From Sulfitobacter alexandrii (GTDB lineage: Bacteria; Pseudomonadota; Alphaproteobacteria; Rhodobacterales; Rhodobacteraceae), in contig NZ_CP018076.1 of the NCBI RefSeq assembly GCF_001886735.1, forward strand, positions 310,001 through 374,000: a stretch of DNA of 64,000 nucleotides, in the 5' to 3' direction. The notes under the pieces were generated by a model. The model searched no databases. It was not told the origin of the DNA and saw nothing but the letters and a program-made list of their open reading frames with translations. Each line of letters starts with the position of its first letter. Position 1 is the stretch's first letter. This document shows, piece after piece, positions 8,793 through 18,074 of the stretch. Position numbers and translations under genes: made by a program.

Positions 8793-9759
8793 GCCCGTGG
8801 GGCGCGTCGAAGTCCGGCTGCGGGTTGATCGGAATGATCCGGTAAGGATTTATCGACTCGTGGCTGTAGTGGTAGTGGCGCACGATGTGATCGAAGTTGA
8901 CCGTGTCGGAGACGCCGGGCCACTGGTACAGTTCGCGCGTGTAGGCCCAGAGATTCGGATAGTCGATGATCCTGTGGCGGTTGCACTTGAAGTGGGTGTG
9001 ATAGGCCTTGTCGAAGCGGAGCAGGGTCGGCAGCAGCCGCCAGTCGGCCTCGGTCACCCGGTCACCGGTGAGGTAGCGGTTGTCCGCGAGGATGCCTTCG
9101 AGCCAGTCCAGCGTGTCGAACAGGGGGTAGACCGCGTCTTCGTAGGCGTCCTGCGTGGTGGCGAAACCGGATTTGTAGACGCCGTTGTTGAACGTGTCGT
9201 AGATGCGGTCGTTCAGTTCCTCGATCCTGTCGCGCAGCGGCTCGGGATAGTAATCGTTGGTGTTCCCGGTGATCCCGTCGAACGCGCTGTTGAACATACG
9301 GATGATCTCGGCGCTTTCGTTTGACACGATGGTGTCCTGCGCCTTGTCCCACAGGATCGGCACCGTCACGCGCCCGCTGAACTTGGGGTCCGCCCGGAGG
9401 TAGATGTCGCGGGCGAAGGGGAGGTCGAACAGGTTGTCGCCGGTCGCGCCGGGAAAATCGGTGTCAAAGGTCCAGCCCTCTCCCAGCATGTCGGGGTGCA
9501 CGACCGAGATGGCGATGTGGTCGGCCAGATCCTTGATCTGGCGAAAGATCAGAGTGCGATGCGCCCAAGGGCAGGCGAAACTGACATAGAGATGATAGCG
9601 CCCGGTTTCCGCCTTGAACCCGCCGTCGCCAGAGGGGCCGGCGCTGCCGTCGGCCGTGATCCAGTTCCGAAACTGCGCGGCGGAGCGTTCGAACTTGCCG
9701 CCCGTTTCGCTGGTATCGTACCACTTGTCATGCCATTCGCCGTCGATCAGAAGGCCCAT
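8785..9759 (-). CDS. Glutathione S-transferase family protein, glutathionyl-hydroquinone reductase type (YqjG/Ecm4-like)
   Basis: A 324-residue omega/xi-type GST. The thioredoxin-fold half contains YHLYVSFACPWAHRTLI with the catalytic cysteine at 63, the signature of glutathionyl-hydroquinone reductases, which reductively remove glutathione from S-glutathionyl quinols. Also typical are SVVHPDM, VPILWDK and IVSNESAEIIRMFN. The C-terminal half is helical and ends in NPYRIIPINPQPDFDAPHGRG, matching the xi-class tail. It probably protects against quinones in the cytosol. The length is normal for the family. Confidence 0.93.
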   Translation of the reverse strand: MGLLIDGEWHDKWYDTSETGGKFERSAAQFRNWITADGSAGPSGDGGFKAETGRYHLYVSFACPWAHRTLIFRQIKDLADHIAISVVHPDMLGEGWTFDTDFPGATGDNLFDLPFARDIYLRADPKFSGRVTVPILWDKAQDTIVSNESAEIIRMFNSAFDGITGNTNDYYPEPLRDRIEELNDRIYDTFNNGVYKSGFATTQDAYEDAVYPLFDTLDWLEGILADNRYLTGDRVTEADWRLLPTLLRFDKAYHTHFKCNRHRIIDYPNLWAYTRELYQWPGVSDTVNFDHIVRHYHYSHESINPYRIIPINPQPDFDAPHGRG

Positions 9760-9865
9760 CTTGTTCTCCTCTCATTTCGCTGAACCATATCTAGGGCCGG
9801 CAGACGGACCTGCACAGGAAAATGCATGCGCAGCCGGTCTGCGGTGCTGCACATGCGAGAACTGT

Positions 9866-9885
9866 AATCAAATATTTACTTGATT
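9866..9885. promoter_or_regulatory. AT-rich inverted repeat between divergent genes
   Basis: AATCAA (9866-9871) and TTGATT (9880-9885) form a 6-bp inverted repeat with an 8-nt spacer in the AT-rich gap between the transferase gene and the next plus-strand gene. It could be a regulator site; no family is assigned. Confidence 0.25.
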
Positions 9886-9934
9886 TTGTTTGGATTTCGA
9901 CCAGTTTCAAATGGCAGCTGAGTGGGGGTGGATC

Positions 9935-10291
9935 ATGGAAACGGTCTTTTCGAAAGAGATCCAGGCAGGGCTGGATGCCGCGCGCACGGCGAGCCTGAAG
10001 AAGGCGTCGCGGCTGCGGATCGAGGCGGATGGCGTGGTCCATCCGGTTCTGAGAATGTGGAAGACGGGGTTCGCCATCGCGATCGAGGATGCGCCGAAGC
10101 TGCGCGGGCTGGTCGATATCTTTGACGGGGCGAAGCACCAGTTCCAGTGCCTGATCGTCGCCACCGAAGAGGCGGTGCCGGGCGAAATGCACTATGAGTT
10201 CAAGCGCGCCACTGCGGTGGCGGATCGTGCCGCGCTGGATTTCGAGGTGCCCGAGGGGGCCCCCGCCGGCCTGATCACCGGCGGCGACTGA
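9935..10291 (+). CDS. Conserved-looking hypothetical protein, small, beta-rich
   Basis: A 118-residue soluble protein of unknown function. After a short helix (about 1-20) it alternates strand-like segments, including RLRIEADGVVHPVLRMWKTGFAIAI and GEMHYEFKRATAV, and ends in DFEVPEGAPAGLITGGD. The pattern loosely recalls a PilZ-type beta-barrel, but RxxxR and DxSxxG are not clearly present, so I do not assign it. The start at 9935 follows GGGGGTGG; an earlier in-frame ATG at 9890 lacks a good ribosome site. Its stop is 10 nt from the convergent aminotransferase gene. Confidence 0.65.
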   Translation: METVFSKEIQAGLDAARTASLKKASRLRIEADGVVHPVLRMWKTGFAIAIEDAPKLRGLVDIFDGAKHQFQCLIVATEEAVPGEMHYEFKRATAVADRAALDFEVPEGAPAGLITGGD

Positions 10292-10300
10292 GCTTGCGGC

Positions 10301-11470
10301 CTATTGCAGGTCGCCGAAGGCCGATTTGAGGCGCGCGCAGGCTTCCTCGATGTTGGCGCGGGGGGTGGCGATGTTGAACCGCATGAAGGTTTCGCCGCCC
10401 TTGCCGAAGGTTTCGCCGTGGTTGGCCGCGATGTGCGCGTCCTGCTGGACGCGGCGGATCGCTTCGGACATCTCCATCCCGGTGCCTTCGAAGTTCACCC
10501 ATGACAGGTACGTCGCCTCCAGAGGCATCGACGACAGGCCGGGGATGTCGGCGATGGCCGCGTCGAAGACCTGCCGGTTGCCGTCGAGATAGGTCACGAG
10601 GTCGTCCACCCATGCGGCGCCCTCGGGCGAATAGGCGGCGGTCGCCATGAACAGCCCGAAGGAGTTTGGCGACAGTCCCAGCCCCATCATCCGTTCCGCG
10701 AAGGTGGCGCGCAGCTTGTCGTCCTCGATGATGACGTTGCCGATGTGGGCCCCTGCGATGTTGAACGTCTTGGTTGTGGCGGTCATCATCACCAGCCGGT
10801 CCGCGATGCCGTCGATCAGGGCCATCGGGATATGCGTATTGCCGGGCATCACGAGGTCGTGGTGAATTTCGTCCGACACCAGGATCAGGTCGTGCCGCTT
10901 GGCGAAATCGGCCACGCCCTGCAGTTCCTCGCGGGTCCAGACGCGGCCGCCGGGGTTGTGGGGCGAGCAGAGGATCAGCATCTTTTCGGTGCCGGTCATC
11001 TGCGCATCCCAGCGGTCGAAGTCGAGCTCGTACCGGCCATTGTCTTCGATCATCTCGCATTCCACGACCTCGCGGCCCGCGGCGGTGATCACGCGGGCGA
11101 AGGCGTGGTATACGGGCGTGAAGAGGATCACGCCGTCGCCGGGGTTGGTGTAGGCGTCGACGCACATGGCGGTGCCGTTGACGAGCCCGTGGGTGGTGAA
11201 GATCCAGGATGGATCGACCTTCCAGCCGTGGCGGTTTTCCATCCACCACTGGATCGCGGAAAGATATCTTGAATCGTCCCCGAAGTAGCCAAAGACGCCA
11301 TGATCGACCTGGGCCTGCAGCGCGTCACGCACGACCTGCGGCGGGCGGAAATCCATGTCGGCCACCCACATCGCGATGCCGGTGTCGCGCGGCACGCCAT
11401 AGATGGCTTCCATCTTGTCCCATTTCGCGCAGTGGCTGCCGCGGCGGTCGATGATCTCGTCAAAACTCAT
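10301..11470 (-). CDS. PatB/MalY-type PLP-dependent C-S lyase (cystathionine beta-lyase-like aminotransferase)
   Basis: A 389-residue fold-type I PLP enzyme. Features are GIAMWVADMDFRPPQVV near the N-terminus, LILCSPHNPGGRVW, LVSDEIHHDLV, and the PLP-lysine motif MTATTKTFNIAG with Lys234. The MWVADMDF block is characteristic of the PatB/MalY subfamily, members of which cleave cystathionine or other cysteine conjugates to release pyruvate, ammonia and a thiol. The start at 11470 is chosen because the upstream in-frame extension to 11986 is antisense to a deformylase gene. AGGAG precedes the start. Confidence 0.9.
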   Translation of the reverse strand: MSFDEIIDRRGSHCAKWDKMEAIYGVPRDTGIAMWVADMDFRPPQVVRDALQAQVDHGVFGYFGDDSRYLSAIQWWMENRHGWKVDPSWIFTTHGLVNGTAMCVDAYTNPGDGVILFTPVYHAFARVITAAGREVVECEMIEDNGRYELDFDRWDAQMTGTEKMLILCSPHNPGGRVWTREELQGVADFAKRHDLILVSDEIHHDLVMPGNTHIPMALIDGIADRLVMMTATTKTFNIAGAHIGNVIIEDDKLRATFAERMMGLGLSPNSFGLFMATAAYSPEGAAWVDDLVTYLDGNRQVFDAAIADIPGLSSMPLEATYLSWVNFEGTGMEMSEAIRRVQQDAHIAANHGETFGKGGETFMRFNIATPRANIEEACARLKSAFGDLQ

Positions 11471-11566
11471 GAGGGGCTCCTTTGGAATTGCGTGCAGGCT
11501 AACGGCAAACCCGGCGGCTGCAAGCCCCCGGTTGCAGTGGCGCGGGCGTTGCCCTAAATCGTGGTC

Positions 11567-12085
11567 ATGAAACGCCCGATCCTCCTGCACCCCGACCCGC
11601 GCCTCAAGAAACCGGCCGATCCCGTCGACGACATGTCCGACGAGTTGCGCGCGCTGGCCGATGACATGCTGCACACCATGTACGACGCGCCCGGCATCGG
11701 GCTGGCCGCGCCGCAGATCGGCGTGATGAGCCGGCTGATCGTGCTGGATTGCGTCAAGGAGGAGGGCACGACGCCCCGCCCGCTGGTGATGTTCAATCCC
11801 GAGGTCATTTCGGCCTCGGATACGCTCAACACCTACGAGGAAGGCTGCCTGTCCATCCCGGATCAATACGCGGACGTGACGCGGCCCGCGGAGGTCGAAG
11901 TGCGCTGGATGGATCGCGACGGCGTCGAGCGGACGGAGGTGTTCGACAAGCTTTGGGCGACCTGCGTGCAGCACGAGATCGACCATTTGGACGGCAAGCT
12001 CTTCATCGATTACCTCAAGCCGCTCAAACGTCAGATGATCACCCGCAAGATGGTCAAGCTCAAGCGCGAGCTGGCGCGGGCATGA
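11567..12085 (+). CDS. def: Peptide deformylase, first of three tandem copies
   Basis: Removes the N-formyl group from nascent proteins. The 172-residue protein has all three catalytic motifs intact: GIGLAAPQ at 43-50, EGCLSIP with metal ligand Cys94, and QHEIDHL with ligands His136 and His140 and catalytic Glu137. Length and the C-terminal Lys/Arg-rich helix are typical of a ribosome-acting type I enzyme, so this is the likely housekeeping copy. An in-frame GTG two codons upstream is an alternative start. The stop overlaps the next def start (ATGA), giving a def-def-def-fmt transcription unit. Confidence 0.95.
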   Translation: MKRPILLHPDPRLKKPADPVDDMSDELRALADDMLHTMYDAPGIGLAAPQIGVMSRLIVLDCVKEEGTTPRPLVMFNPEVISASDTLNTYEEGCLSIPDQYADVTRPAEVEVRWMDRDGVERTEVFDKLWATCVQHEIDHLDGKLFIDYLKPLKRQMITRKMVKLKRELARA

Positions 12086-12579
12086 GCGTCCTGCCGATAC
12101 TCAAGTGGCCCGATCCGCGCCTGCAGGAGGTCTGCGCCCCGGTGGCGGAGATCACGCCGGAGATCGAGACGCTCGCGGCGGACATGCTTGAAACGATGTA
12201 CGATGCACCCGGCCGGGGGCTGGCGGCGCCGCAGGTCGGCGTGCTGCTGCGGCTCTTTGTCATGGATGTGACCTGGAAAGAGGGCAGGCCCGATCCCGTG
12301 GTGTGCATCAACCCCATGCTGCAGGAAGTGGGCAAGACGCGCGCCGAGACGGATGAAGGATGTCTGAGCATTCCGGGCGTGACGGCCCGCGTCAGCCGGC
12401 CCACGCAGGTGCAGATGGTCTGGACCGGCCTGAACGGCGGCCGGTTCGTTCAGAGCTTGGACGGATTCGCGGCTGTCTGTGCGCAGCACGAACTGGATCA
12501 CCTCGACGGTGTCGTGACCTTTGACCATCTGGCGCCGGACGCGCGCGCTGCCCTTCTGGCGGAATACGCCGCCGCATGA
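12082..12579 (+). CDS. Peptide deformylase, second tandem copy
   Basis: A 165-residue paralogue of the preceding gene. Motif 1 reads GRGLAAPQ, with Arg45 where a hydrophobic residue is usual. Motif 2 EGCLSIP (Cys94) and motif 3 QHELDHL (His136, Glu137, His140) are complete, so activity is expected. It lacks the basic C-terminal tail of the first copy, ending in an Ala-rich helix, which may weaken ribosome binding or indicate another peptide substrate. It is coupled at both ends by 4-nt ATGA overlaps. Confidence 0.9.
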   Translation: MSVLPILKWPDPRLQEVCAPVAEITPEIETLAADMLETMYDAPGRGLAAPQVGVLLRLFVMDVTWKEGRPDPVVCINPMLQEVGKTRAETDEGCLSIPGVTARVSRPTQVQMVWTGLNGGRFVQSLDGFAAVCAQHELDHLDGVVTFDHLAPDARAALLAEYAAA

Positions 12580-13073
12580 CGATGCGGGCCTGCATTCCGT
12601 GGCCTGACAAGCGCCTGCGCACCGCCGCGGCGCCGGTGCAGGAGATCACCGACGAGATCCGCGCGATCTGGGAGGACATGATCGAAACCATGGACGCCAT
12701 GCCCGGTGTGGGGCTGGCCGCGCCCCAGATCGGGGTGATGCTGCAGCTTGCCGTCGTCGATGCGTCGAAGGATCGCAAGAAACGTATCCGGATGGCCAAC
12801 CCCACGATCCTCGAAGCGTCGGCCAGGATGAACGAGCACGAGGAAGCCTCGCCCAACCTGCCCGGCGTGTCGGCGCGGATCAGCAGACCCCGTGCCGTCA
12901 GCGTGCGCTACATGGACGAGACCGGGACGATCCGGCGGGGAGAGTTCGTCGGGCTCGAGGCGACATCGGTCCAGCACCAGATCGAACATCTGGCGGGGCG
13001 GATGTATTTCGACAATCTCAGCAAGGTCAAACGTGACATGCTGTTGCGTCGCGCGAAGAAGTTGAACGGCTAG
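12576..13073 (+). CDS. Deformylase-like protein with degenerate active site (predicted inactive)
   Basis: A 165-residue third paralogue, aligned without gaps through most of its length. Motif 1 (GVGLAAPQ) is intact, but motif 2 has changed from EGCLSIP to EASPNLP, so the metal-binding Cys is Ser92, and motif 3 from HEIDH to HQIEH, so the catalytic Glu is Gln135; both His ligands remain. The frame is open and GC usage matches its neighbours, so it is not simply decaying. It may be a regulatory or ribosome-binding pseudoenzyme. It starts in an ATGA overlap and lies 14 nt before fmt. Confidence 0.88.
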   Translation: MTMRACIPWPDKRLRTAAAPVQEITDEIRAIWEDMIETMDAMPGVGLAAPQIGVMLQLAVVDASKDRKKRIRMANPTILEASARMNEHEEASPNLPGVSARISRPRAVSVRYMDETGTIRRGEFVGLEATSVQHQIEHLAGRMYFDNLSKVKRDMLLRRAKKLNG

Positions 13074-13087
13074 ACCCGGAGGTCGCC

Positions 13088-14002
13088 ATGCGTATCGTTT
13101 TCATGGGCACGCCCGAATTCTCGGTTCCGGTGTTGGAGGCGCTGGTCACGGCGGGCCACGAGATCGCCGCCGTCTATTGCCAGCCGCCCCGTCCCGCCGG
13201 ACGCGGCAAGAAGGACCGTCCGACCCCTGTCCACCAGCGTGCCGAGGATCTGGGGCTGGAAGTACGCCACCCCACATCGCTCAGGACGGCCGAGGCGCAG
13301 GCGGATTTCGCGGCGCTGGGCGCGGATGTGGCCGTGGTGGTCGCCTACGGCCTGATCCTGCCGCAGGCGGTGCTGGACGCCCCGGCGCGGGGATGCCTGA
13401 ACATCCACGCCAGCCTGCTGCCGCGATGGCGGGGGGCCGCTCCGATACATCGTGCCATCATGGCGGGGGACACCCGGACCGGTGTCTGCATCATGCAGAT
13501 GGAGGCCGGGCTGGACACCGGGCCGGTGTTGCTGCGCCGGACTGTGGAGATCGGTGCGGAAGAGACCACGGCCGGGCTGCACGATCGGCTGAGCGCGCTG
13601 GGCGCGGAGGCCATCGTGGAGGCGCTGGAGAACCTGGACAGGCTGGTGCCGGAGCCGCAGCCCGAGGCGGGCGTCACCTATGCCGCCAAGATCGACAAGG
13701 CCGAAGCCCGGATCGACTGGACCAAGCCGGCGGTCGAGGTCGACCGCCTGATCCGGGGGCTGTCGCCCTTTCCGGGCGCGTGGTTCGACCTGGGCGGTAC
13801 GCGCGTCAAGGTTCTGGGGTCGCGTCTGGCCGAAGGGGAGGGCCGGGCCGGCGAAGTGCTGGACGAAAGGCTGCGGGTGGCCTGCGGCACCGGCGCGGTC
13901 GCATTGACGCGCCTGCAGAAGGCGGGCAAGGCTGCGCAGGACGCGGAGGTGTTTCAAGGCGGCGCGCGCATCGCGCCCGGCACCCTGCTGGGAGAGGGTT
14001 AG
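13088..14002 (+). CDS. fmt: Methionyl-tRNA formyltransferase
   Basis: Transfers a formyl group from 10-formyl-THF to initiator Met-tRNA. The 304-residue protein starts with [18 protein letters not shown]. It contains the folate/catalytic region [23 protein letters not shown] and [11 protein letters not shown] in the N-terminal domain (about 1-190), then a C-terminal OB-fold that binds tRNA. It follows the deformylase cluster, the classic pairing of formylation and deformylation. AGGAG-like GGAGG lies 8 nt before the ATG. Confidence 0.97.
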   Translation: MRIVFMGTPEFSVPVLEALVTAGHEIAAVYCQPPRPAGRGKKDRPTPVHQRAEDLGLEVRHPTSLRTAEAQADFAALGADVAVVVAYGLILPQAVLDAPARGCLNIHASLLPRWRGAAPIHRAIMAGDTRTGVCIMQMEAGLDTGPVLLRRTVEIGAEETTAGLHDRLSALGAEAIVEALENLDRLVPEPQPEAGVTYAAKIDKAEARIDWTKPAVEVDRLIRGLSPFPGAWFDLGGTRVKVLGSRLAEGEGRAGEVLDERLRVACGTGAVALTRLQKAGKAAQDAEVFQGGARIAPGTLLGEG

Positions 14003-14005
14003 GCG

Positions 14006-14242
14006 ATGTTCCTTGCATTGTTCGGCACCGTCGTGATCGCAGGTATCGTCGGCTATGTCTCGGAAAAGACGGGATGGACCCATAACGGCATCCTGCAAAG
14101 CATCATCATCTGCATCGGCGGGGCGTTCCTGTTCTACTTCGTGCGGATCATGTTCGGCGTGGGCTTCTCCAGCCCCGGGGTGAACGCGATCGTCTCGTCC
14201 ATCGGGGCGCTGATCATCGTGCCGTTCCACTGGCGGCGCTAG
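14006..14242 (+). CDS. GlsB/YeaQ/YmgE-like small membrane protein
   Basis: A 78-residue protein with three hydrophobic segments (about 3-16, 29-47, 58-73) and glycine spacing typical of transglycosylase-associated/GlsB proteins, here GIVGYVSEKTG and IGGAFLFYF. Family members are stress-induced envelope proteins of unknown mechanism. It starts 4 nt after fmt, so co-transcription is likely. It faces the TRIC-like gene, with 7 nt between the stops. Confidence 0.75.
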   Translation: MFLALFGTVVIAGIVGYVSEKTGWTHNGILQSIIICIGGAFLFYFVRIMFGVGFSSPGVNAIVSSIGALIIVPFHWRR

Positions 14243-14249
14243 GCCTGCG

Positions 14250-14873
14250 TCAGGACTTGGGCGGGGTGCTCTTGTACACCGGCAGGTGCCACCCGAAGCC
14301 GAGCGATCCGGCGCGCAGGATCCAGGTGACCACGGCACAGCCCGGCAGCGTGACAAGGGGATCGAAGCCGTAGTGCCGGGCCAGCGCCGCGGTGGCGGAT
14401 CCCGCGAAGGCCGCCGTGACATAGAGTTCGCCCTGCTTCAGCACCACCGGCACATCGCCGACCACCACGTCCCGCATCAGCCCGCCCATGCAGCCCGTGA
14501 TCATGCCCATCAGCACCACGATGACCGCCGTCTGGTCCAGCGCCATCGCCACACCGGCCCCGGCGGCGACCGCGATGGACAGCGCGAGGCTGTCGAGCCA
14601 GAGCAGCGCGCGCCTGCGGCTTTCCAGCAGGTGCGCGGTAAAGAACACCGCCAATGCCGCGGCCACGGCGACGGCGAGGTAGGTGGGATCGGCGATCCAG
14701 AAGATCGGGTCGCGGTCCAGCAGCAGGTCGCGGATCGTGCCGCCCCCAAGGGCTGTCAGGCTGGCAATGAAGGCGAATCCGACAAGGTCGAGCTGCGCGC
14801 GGCTGGCCACCAGGGCGCCGGTGATGGCAAAGACCAGAACCGACCCGTAGTCCAGGACCGCCAGCAGGTTCAT
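14250..14873 (-). CDS. TRIC-type cation channel family membrane protein (YicG/UPF0126-like)
   Basis: A 207-residue polytopic protein made of two similar three-helix halves. Each half carries a glycine-rich kinked motif: [19 protein letters not shown] in the first and [16 protein letters not shown] in the second, the signature of prokaryotic homologues of trimeric intracellular cation channels. The ATG at 14873 overlaps the rnhA stop by 4 nt. The physiological ion is not known from sequence. Confidence 0.9.
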   Translation of the reverse strand: MNLLAVLDYGSVLVFAITGALVASRAQLDLVGFAFIASLTALGGGTIRDLLLDRDPIFWIADPTYLAVAVAAALAVFFTAHLLESRRRALLWLDSLALSIAVAAGAGVAMALDQTAVIVVLMGMITGCMGGLMRDVVVGDVPVVLKQGELYVTAAFAGSATAALARHYGFDPLVTLPGCAVVTWILRAGSLGFGWHLPVYKSTPPKS

Positions 14874-15322
14874 TTCTTGAACGGCGCCATGCCCGCGCGC
14901 GCCAAGGCGTCGGCGCGTTCGTTCTCGGGATGTCCCGCATGGCCCTTGACCCATTGCCACGTGACCCTGTGCCGGGCGTTGGCGGCATCCAGCCGCTGCC
15001 AGAGCTCGGCGTTCTTGACCGGCTTCTTCGCGGCGTTCTTCCAGCCGTTCTTTTTCCAGCCGTGAATCCAGCCGGTGATGCCGTTCTTGACGTAGTTGCT
15101 GTCGGTGACGACCGTGATCTCGGTGTCGCGCTCCAGCGCCTCGAGCGCGTTGATCGCGGCCAGCAGTTCCATTCGGTTGTTCGTGGTCGCCGCCTCGCCG
15201 CCCTTGAGTTCGCGTTCCTTGACCACGCGGTCGCCGTCGCGCGCCTGCATCAGGGCGCCCCAGCCGCCGGGGCCGGGATTACCCGAACAGGCCCCATCGG
15301 TATATGCGTACAGTTTAGCCAT
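14870..15322 (-). CDS. rnhA: Ribonuclease HI
   Basis: Degrades RNA in RNA-DNA hybrids. The 150 residues contain the acidic catalytic set: Asp9 in [16 protein letters not shown], Glu52 in [10 protein letters not shown], Asp74 in VVTDSNYV, and the late Asp in [11 protein letters not shown], plus the basic protrusion [11 protein letters not shown]. Length matches E. coli RNase HI. Its 5' end overlaps the methyltransferase gene by 8 nt and its 3' end overlaps the channel gene by 4 nt, so these minus-strand genes are probably one operon. Confidence 0.97.
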   Translation of the reverse strand: MAKLYAYTDGACSGNPGPGGWGALMQARDGDRVVKERELKGGEAATTNNRMELLAAINALEALERDTEITVVTDSNYVKNGITGWIHGWKKNGWKNAAKKPVKNAELWQRLDAANARHRVTWQWVKGHAGHPENERADALARAGMAPFKK

Positions 15323-15908
15323 CCGCGTGGATCACGATCCAGCCGTCATATTGCCCGGCCAGGCCCTTGCCGTAGCCGGTCCAGTGCTGTTTCGGCACGC
15401 ACCCGGCGTCCCGAAGCAGTGTCTCCAGTTCTTCGCGGCTGTAGTATTCATAGTGCCTCCCGAGGTCGTCCCGCCCGCCGCCGGTGCCGGTTTTCATGCC
15501 GATGAAAAAGGTGCCGCCCGGTTTCAGCGCCTTGCGGAGGCGGGCCAGGTGGCCCGGCAGGTCGGCGCGCGGGGCGTGCAGGAGGGAGAAACTGGCCCAG
15601 ATGCCGTCGTAGGCGTCCTGTTCCGTGACATCCTCGAAATACCCGTGGCGTGCTGTCACGCCCGGGATGGCCGCGGCGCGGCCTGCCATTTCCGCCGAGG
15701 CGTCGATGGCGGTGACCTTCAGCCCCGCCTTCGCAAGGATGCGGGCGTAGTTGCCGGGCCCGCAGCCGAGGTCGAGCACGCTGGCCCCTTCGGGCAAAGC
15801 GGCGATGAAATGGTGCACGCGCGGATCCGCCGTCGCCTCCGCCTGCATCATGGCATCGTAGTCGTCGGCCTGCGCGTCGTAGACGGCAAGGGTCTGAGGA
15901 TCGCTCAT
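15315..15908 (-). CDS. Class I SAM-dependent methyltransferase
   Basis: A 197-residue Rossmann-fold methyltransferase. The SAM-binding motif I is [18 protein letters not shown] around residues 40-57, with the acidic end of beta-2 in [10 protein letters not shown] and a later [15 protein letters not shown]. The N-terminal YDAQADDYD is common in small-molecule or tRNA/lipid methyltransferases. The substrate is unknown. The start at 15908 overlaps the stop of the upstream DUF3429 gene by 4 nt. Confidence 0.88.
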   Translation of the reverse strand: MSDPQTLAVYDAQADDYDAMMQAEATADPRVHHFIAALPEGASVLDLGCGPGNYARILAKAGLKVTAIDASAEMAGRAAAIPGVTARHGYFEDVTEQDAYDGIWASFSLLHAPRADLPGHLARLRKALKPGGTFFIGMKTGTGGGRDDLGRHYEYYSREELETLLRDAGCVPKQHWTGYGKGLAGQYDGWIVIHADG

Positions 15909-16357
15909 GCCCAGATCCCGATGCCGATGCACGCGAGGACCACGATGGTCAACTGGATGCGGAAGGCGAGCCACCAGGGCGGGGTCAGTTCCCACCGATC
16001 GAAGGCGACTTCGATCAGCAGCAGCGCGGCAAAGCCGATGGCCATGTTGATCAGCGCGGTTTCGGCGGTGGTGCCGGGCATGAAGAACCACCACAGGGCA
16101 GGCGCGACGGAGGCGGTGTAGGCCGCGAAGGCCAGCCCGCCTGTCGCGCGGGTGGCGAACCCCCAGAGCGTGCCCGCCATGAAGGGCAGTATGATCCCGC
16201 CGTAGCGGACCATGAGCAGGCGGCCATCGCCCCCCAGTACGGCGGGCAGGTTCCAGTCCGCGGCGGAGGTCAGCCCGAGCGCCGTGAGCGCAGCCCACAG
16301 AAAGGGAATCAGTCCGGCGACGGCCAGCAGCAGGGCGGGGGCGGGTATGCGGTTCAT
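15905..16357 (-). CDS. DUF3429-type integral membrane protein
   Basis: A 150-residue protein with about five hydrophobic helices. Family-like features are an N-terminal LAVAGLIPFLWAA, RYGGIILPFMAGTLWGFA in the middle and a Trp-rich SVAPALWWFFMP. The family has no assigned function. It is first in a probable operon with the methyltransferase, RNase HI and TRIC-like genes, each joined by overlap. Confidence 0.78.
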   Translation of the reverse strand: MNRIPAPALLLAVAGLIPFLWAALTALGLTSAADWNLPAVLGGDGRLLMVRYGGIILPFMAGTLWGFATRATGGLAFAAYTASVAPALWWFFMPGTTAETALINMAIGFAALLLIEVAFDRWELTPPWWLAFRIQLTIVVLACIGIGIWA

Positions 16358-16378
16358 CGGTGGTCAGCTTTCCGTGGT

Positions 16379-16993
16379 TCAGGCGCGTTCCAGTGCCAGA
16401 CGGCCCGCCAGCGCCGCGAAGATCGCAGCGAAGGAGCGGTTGAGCCAGCGCATCACCGCCTCGGACCCCAGGAGCCAGCGGCGCGCGGCGGCGGCGAAAC
16501 AACCGTAAAGCACGAAGACACCAAAGGTCATGGCCATGAAGATACCACCGAGCAGCGCCATCTCGACCGTGGCGGAGGCCGGGTTCCCGGAGAGGAACGG
16601 CGGCAGCAGGGCGAGAAAGAAGATCGAGAGTTTCGGATTCAGGACATTGATAAGCGCCCCGCGCCGCGCGATGCGCCAGCCCGGTTCAAAGGCCGCGTCC
16701 GCCTGGACCGAGAGCGCGCCGCCTTCCTTGAGGCTCTGCCACGCTAGGTAGAGCAGGTAAGCGACACCGGCGACTTTCACGGCGGTGAACAGGAGCGCGG
16801 AGGTGTGAAGGATCGCGGCCAGCCCGAGGGTCGCCGCCGCCAGATGCGGCACGATCCCCACGGTGCAGCCGAACGCTGCCCAGAGCGCCGCGCGGGGACC
16901 GCGGCCAAGTCCCAGCGCAAGCGTGTAGATCACGCCGGTGCCGGGGGCCAGCACGACCACAAGAGCCGTCAGCAGGAATTGGAGGGAGATCAT
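16379..16993 (-). CDS. LysE/RhtB family amino-acid exporter
   Basis: A 204-residue inner-membrane protein with six predicted helices. It shows the LysE/RhtB fingerprint: FLLTALVVVLAPGTGVIYTLALGLGRGPRA at the N-terminus, an aliphatic YLLYLAWQSLKEGG after helix 3, and INVLNPKLSIFFLALLPPFL. Members export amino acids or homoserine lactones; the substrate is not predictable. The start at 16993 has GGAGGGA upstream and removes an Arg-rich extension lacking family similarity. Confidence 0.92.
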   Translation of the reverse strand: MISLQFLLTALVVVLAPGTGVIYTLALGLGRGPRAALWAAFGCTVGIVPHLAAATLGLAAILHTSALLFTAVKVAGVAYLLYLAWQSLKEGGALSVQADAAFEPGWRIARRGALINVLNPKLSIFFLALLPPFLSGNPASATVEMALLGGIFMAMTFGVFVLYGCFAAAARRWLLGSEAVMRWLNRSFAAIFAALAGRLALERA

Positions 16994-17057
16994 GCGGTAT
17001 CCTTCTAGCCTTCGCCGGAACGGTATTACAGGCGGGGCAGGGGGTAAAGCCGCCGCG

Positions 17058-18008
17058 TCAGACCGCCTCGCGCAAAACCCGCGGCACCTTGAACTCCACG
17101 TTCTCGACCGCGGTTTCGACCAGTTCACGGGTGACGTCGAAGCGGGCGCCGAACGCGTCGATCACCTCGTTGATGAGGACTTCGGGCGCGGAGGCGCCAG
17201 CGGTGATGCCGATGCTTCTGATGCCGTCGAGAGCCCGCCAGTCGATGTCTTCCGACCGTTGGACAAGCTGGGAATAGGCGCAGCCCGCGCGCGCGCCGAC
17301 CTCGACCAGTCGCTTCGAGTTGGAGGAGTTCGGCGCGCCCACGACCAGCATGGCATCGCACTTGGGAGCCATCGCCTTGACGGCTTCCTGCCGGTTGGTG
17401 GTCGCGTAACAGATGTCTTCCTTGTGCGGGCCGACGATGTCCGGAAAACGTGCCCGGAGTGCCGCAACGATCCCGGCGGTGTCGTCCACGCTGAGAGTCG
17501 TCTGGGTCACGTAGGCCAGTTTGCCGGGGTCGCGGACTTTGATCGTGGCGACGTCCTCGGGCGTTTCGACAAGAAGCACCTCGCCCGGCGGCAGCTGGCC
17601 CATCGTGCCCACGGTCTCGGGGTGGCCCGCGTGGCCGATCATGATCATCTGCAAACCGTTGTCGGCGTGGCGTTGCGCCTCGATATGGACCTTGCTGACA
17701 AGCGGGCAGGTGGCATCGACGTAAATCATGTTGCGTGCCTGCGCCGCGCTGGGCACCGACTTGGGCACGCCGTGCGCGGAAAAGATCACCGGGCGGTCGT
17801 CGGGACATTCCGACAGTTCCTCGACGAACACGGCGCCCTTGTCGCGCAGGCCGTCCACGACGAACTTGTTGTGGACGATCTCGTGGCGCACGTAGACGGG
17901 TGCACCCCATTTCTCGAGCGCCATTTCCACGATCTTGATCGCGCGATCCACGCCCGCGCAGAAGCCGCGCGGTGCGGCGAGGTAGAGCGTGAGCGGCGGC
18001 TTGGTCAT
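17058..18008 (-). CDS. ispH: 4-hydroxy-3-methylbut-2-enyl diphosphate reductase
   Basis: Last enzyme of the MEP isoprenoid pathway; a [4Fe-4S] protein making IPP and DMAPP. The 316-residue form shows the three conserved cysteines: Cys17 in [13 protein letters not shown], one in [12 protein letters not shown], and one in [11 protein letters not shown]. The substrate loops [15 protein letters not shown] and [11 protein letters not shown] are present. The ATG at 18008 has CAGGAG upstream; an ATG six codons earlier is possible. It stands alone between LysE and the LuxR regulator. Confidence 0.97.
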   Translation of the reverse strand: MTKPPLTLYLAAPRGFCAGVDRAIKIVEMALEKWGAPVYVRHEIVHNKFVVDGLRDKGAVFVEELSECPDDRPVIFSAHGVPKSVPSAAQARNMIYVDATCPLVSKVHIEAQRHADNGLQMIMIGHAGHPETVGTMGQLPPGEVLLVETPEDVATIKVRDPGKLAYVTQTTLSVDDTAGIVAALRARFPDIVGPHKEDICYATTNRQEAVKAMAPKCDAMLVVGAPNSSNSKRLVEVGARAGCAYSQLVQRSEDIDWRALDGIRSIGITAGASAPEVLINEVIDAFGARFDVTRELVETAVENVEFKVPRVLREAV

Positions 18009-18074
18009 CGGAGTCTCCTGGGTCATGCCCCAGACTTAGGCATTCGCGCGCGGCAGGTCCAGTGACGCCGGGGA

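Noticed and set aside
11567..13073. The three def genes as a recent assembly duplication
   Set aside because: The copies differ throughout at the protein level, including motif changes, so they are old paralogues and not repeated sequence.
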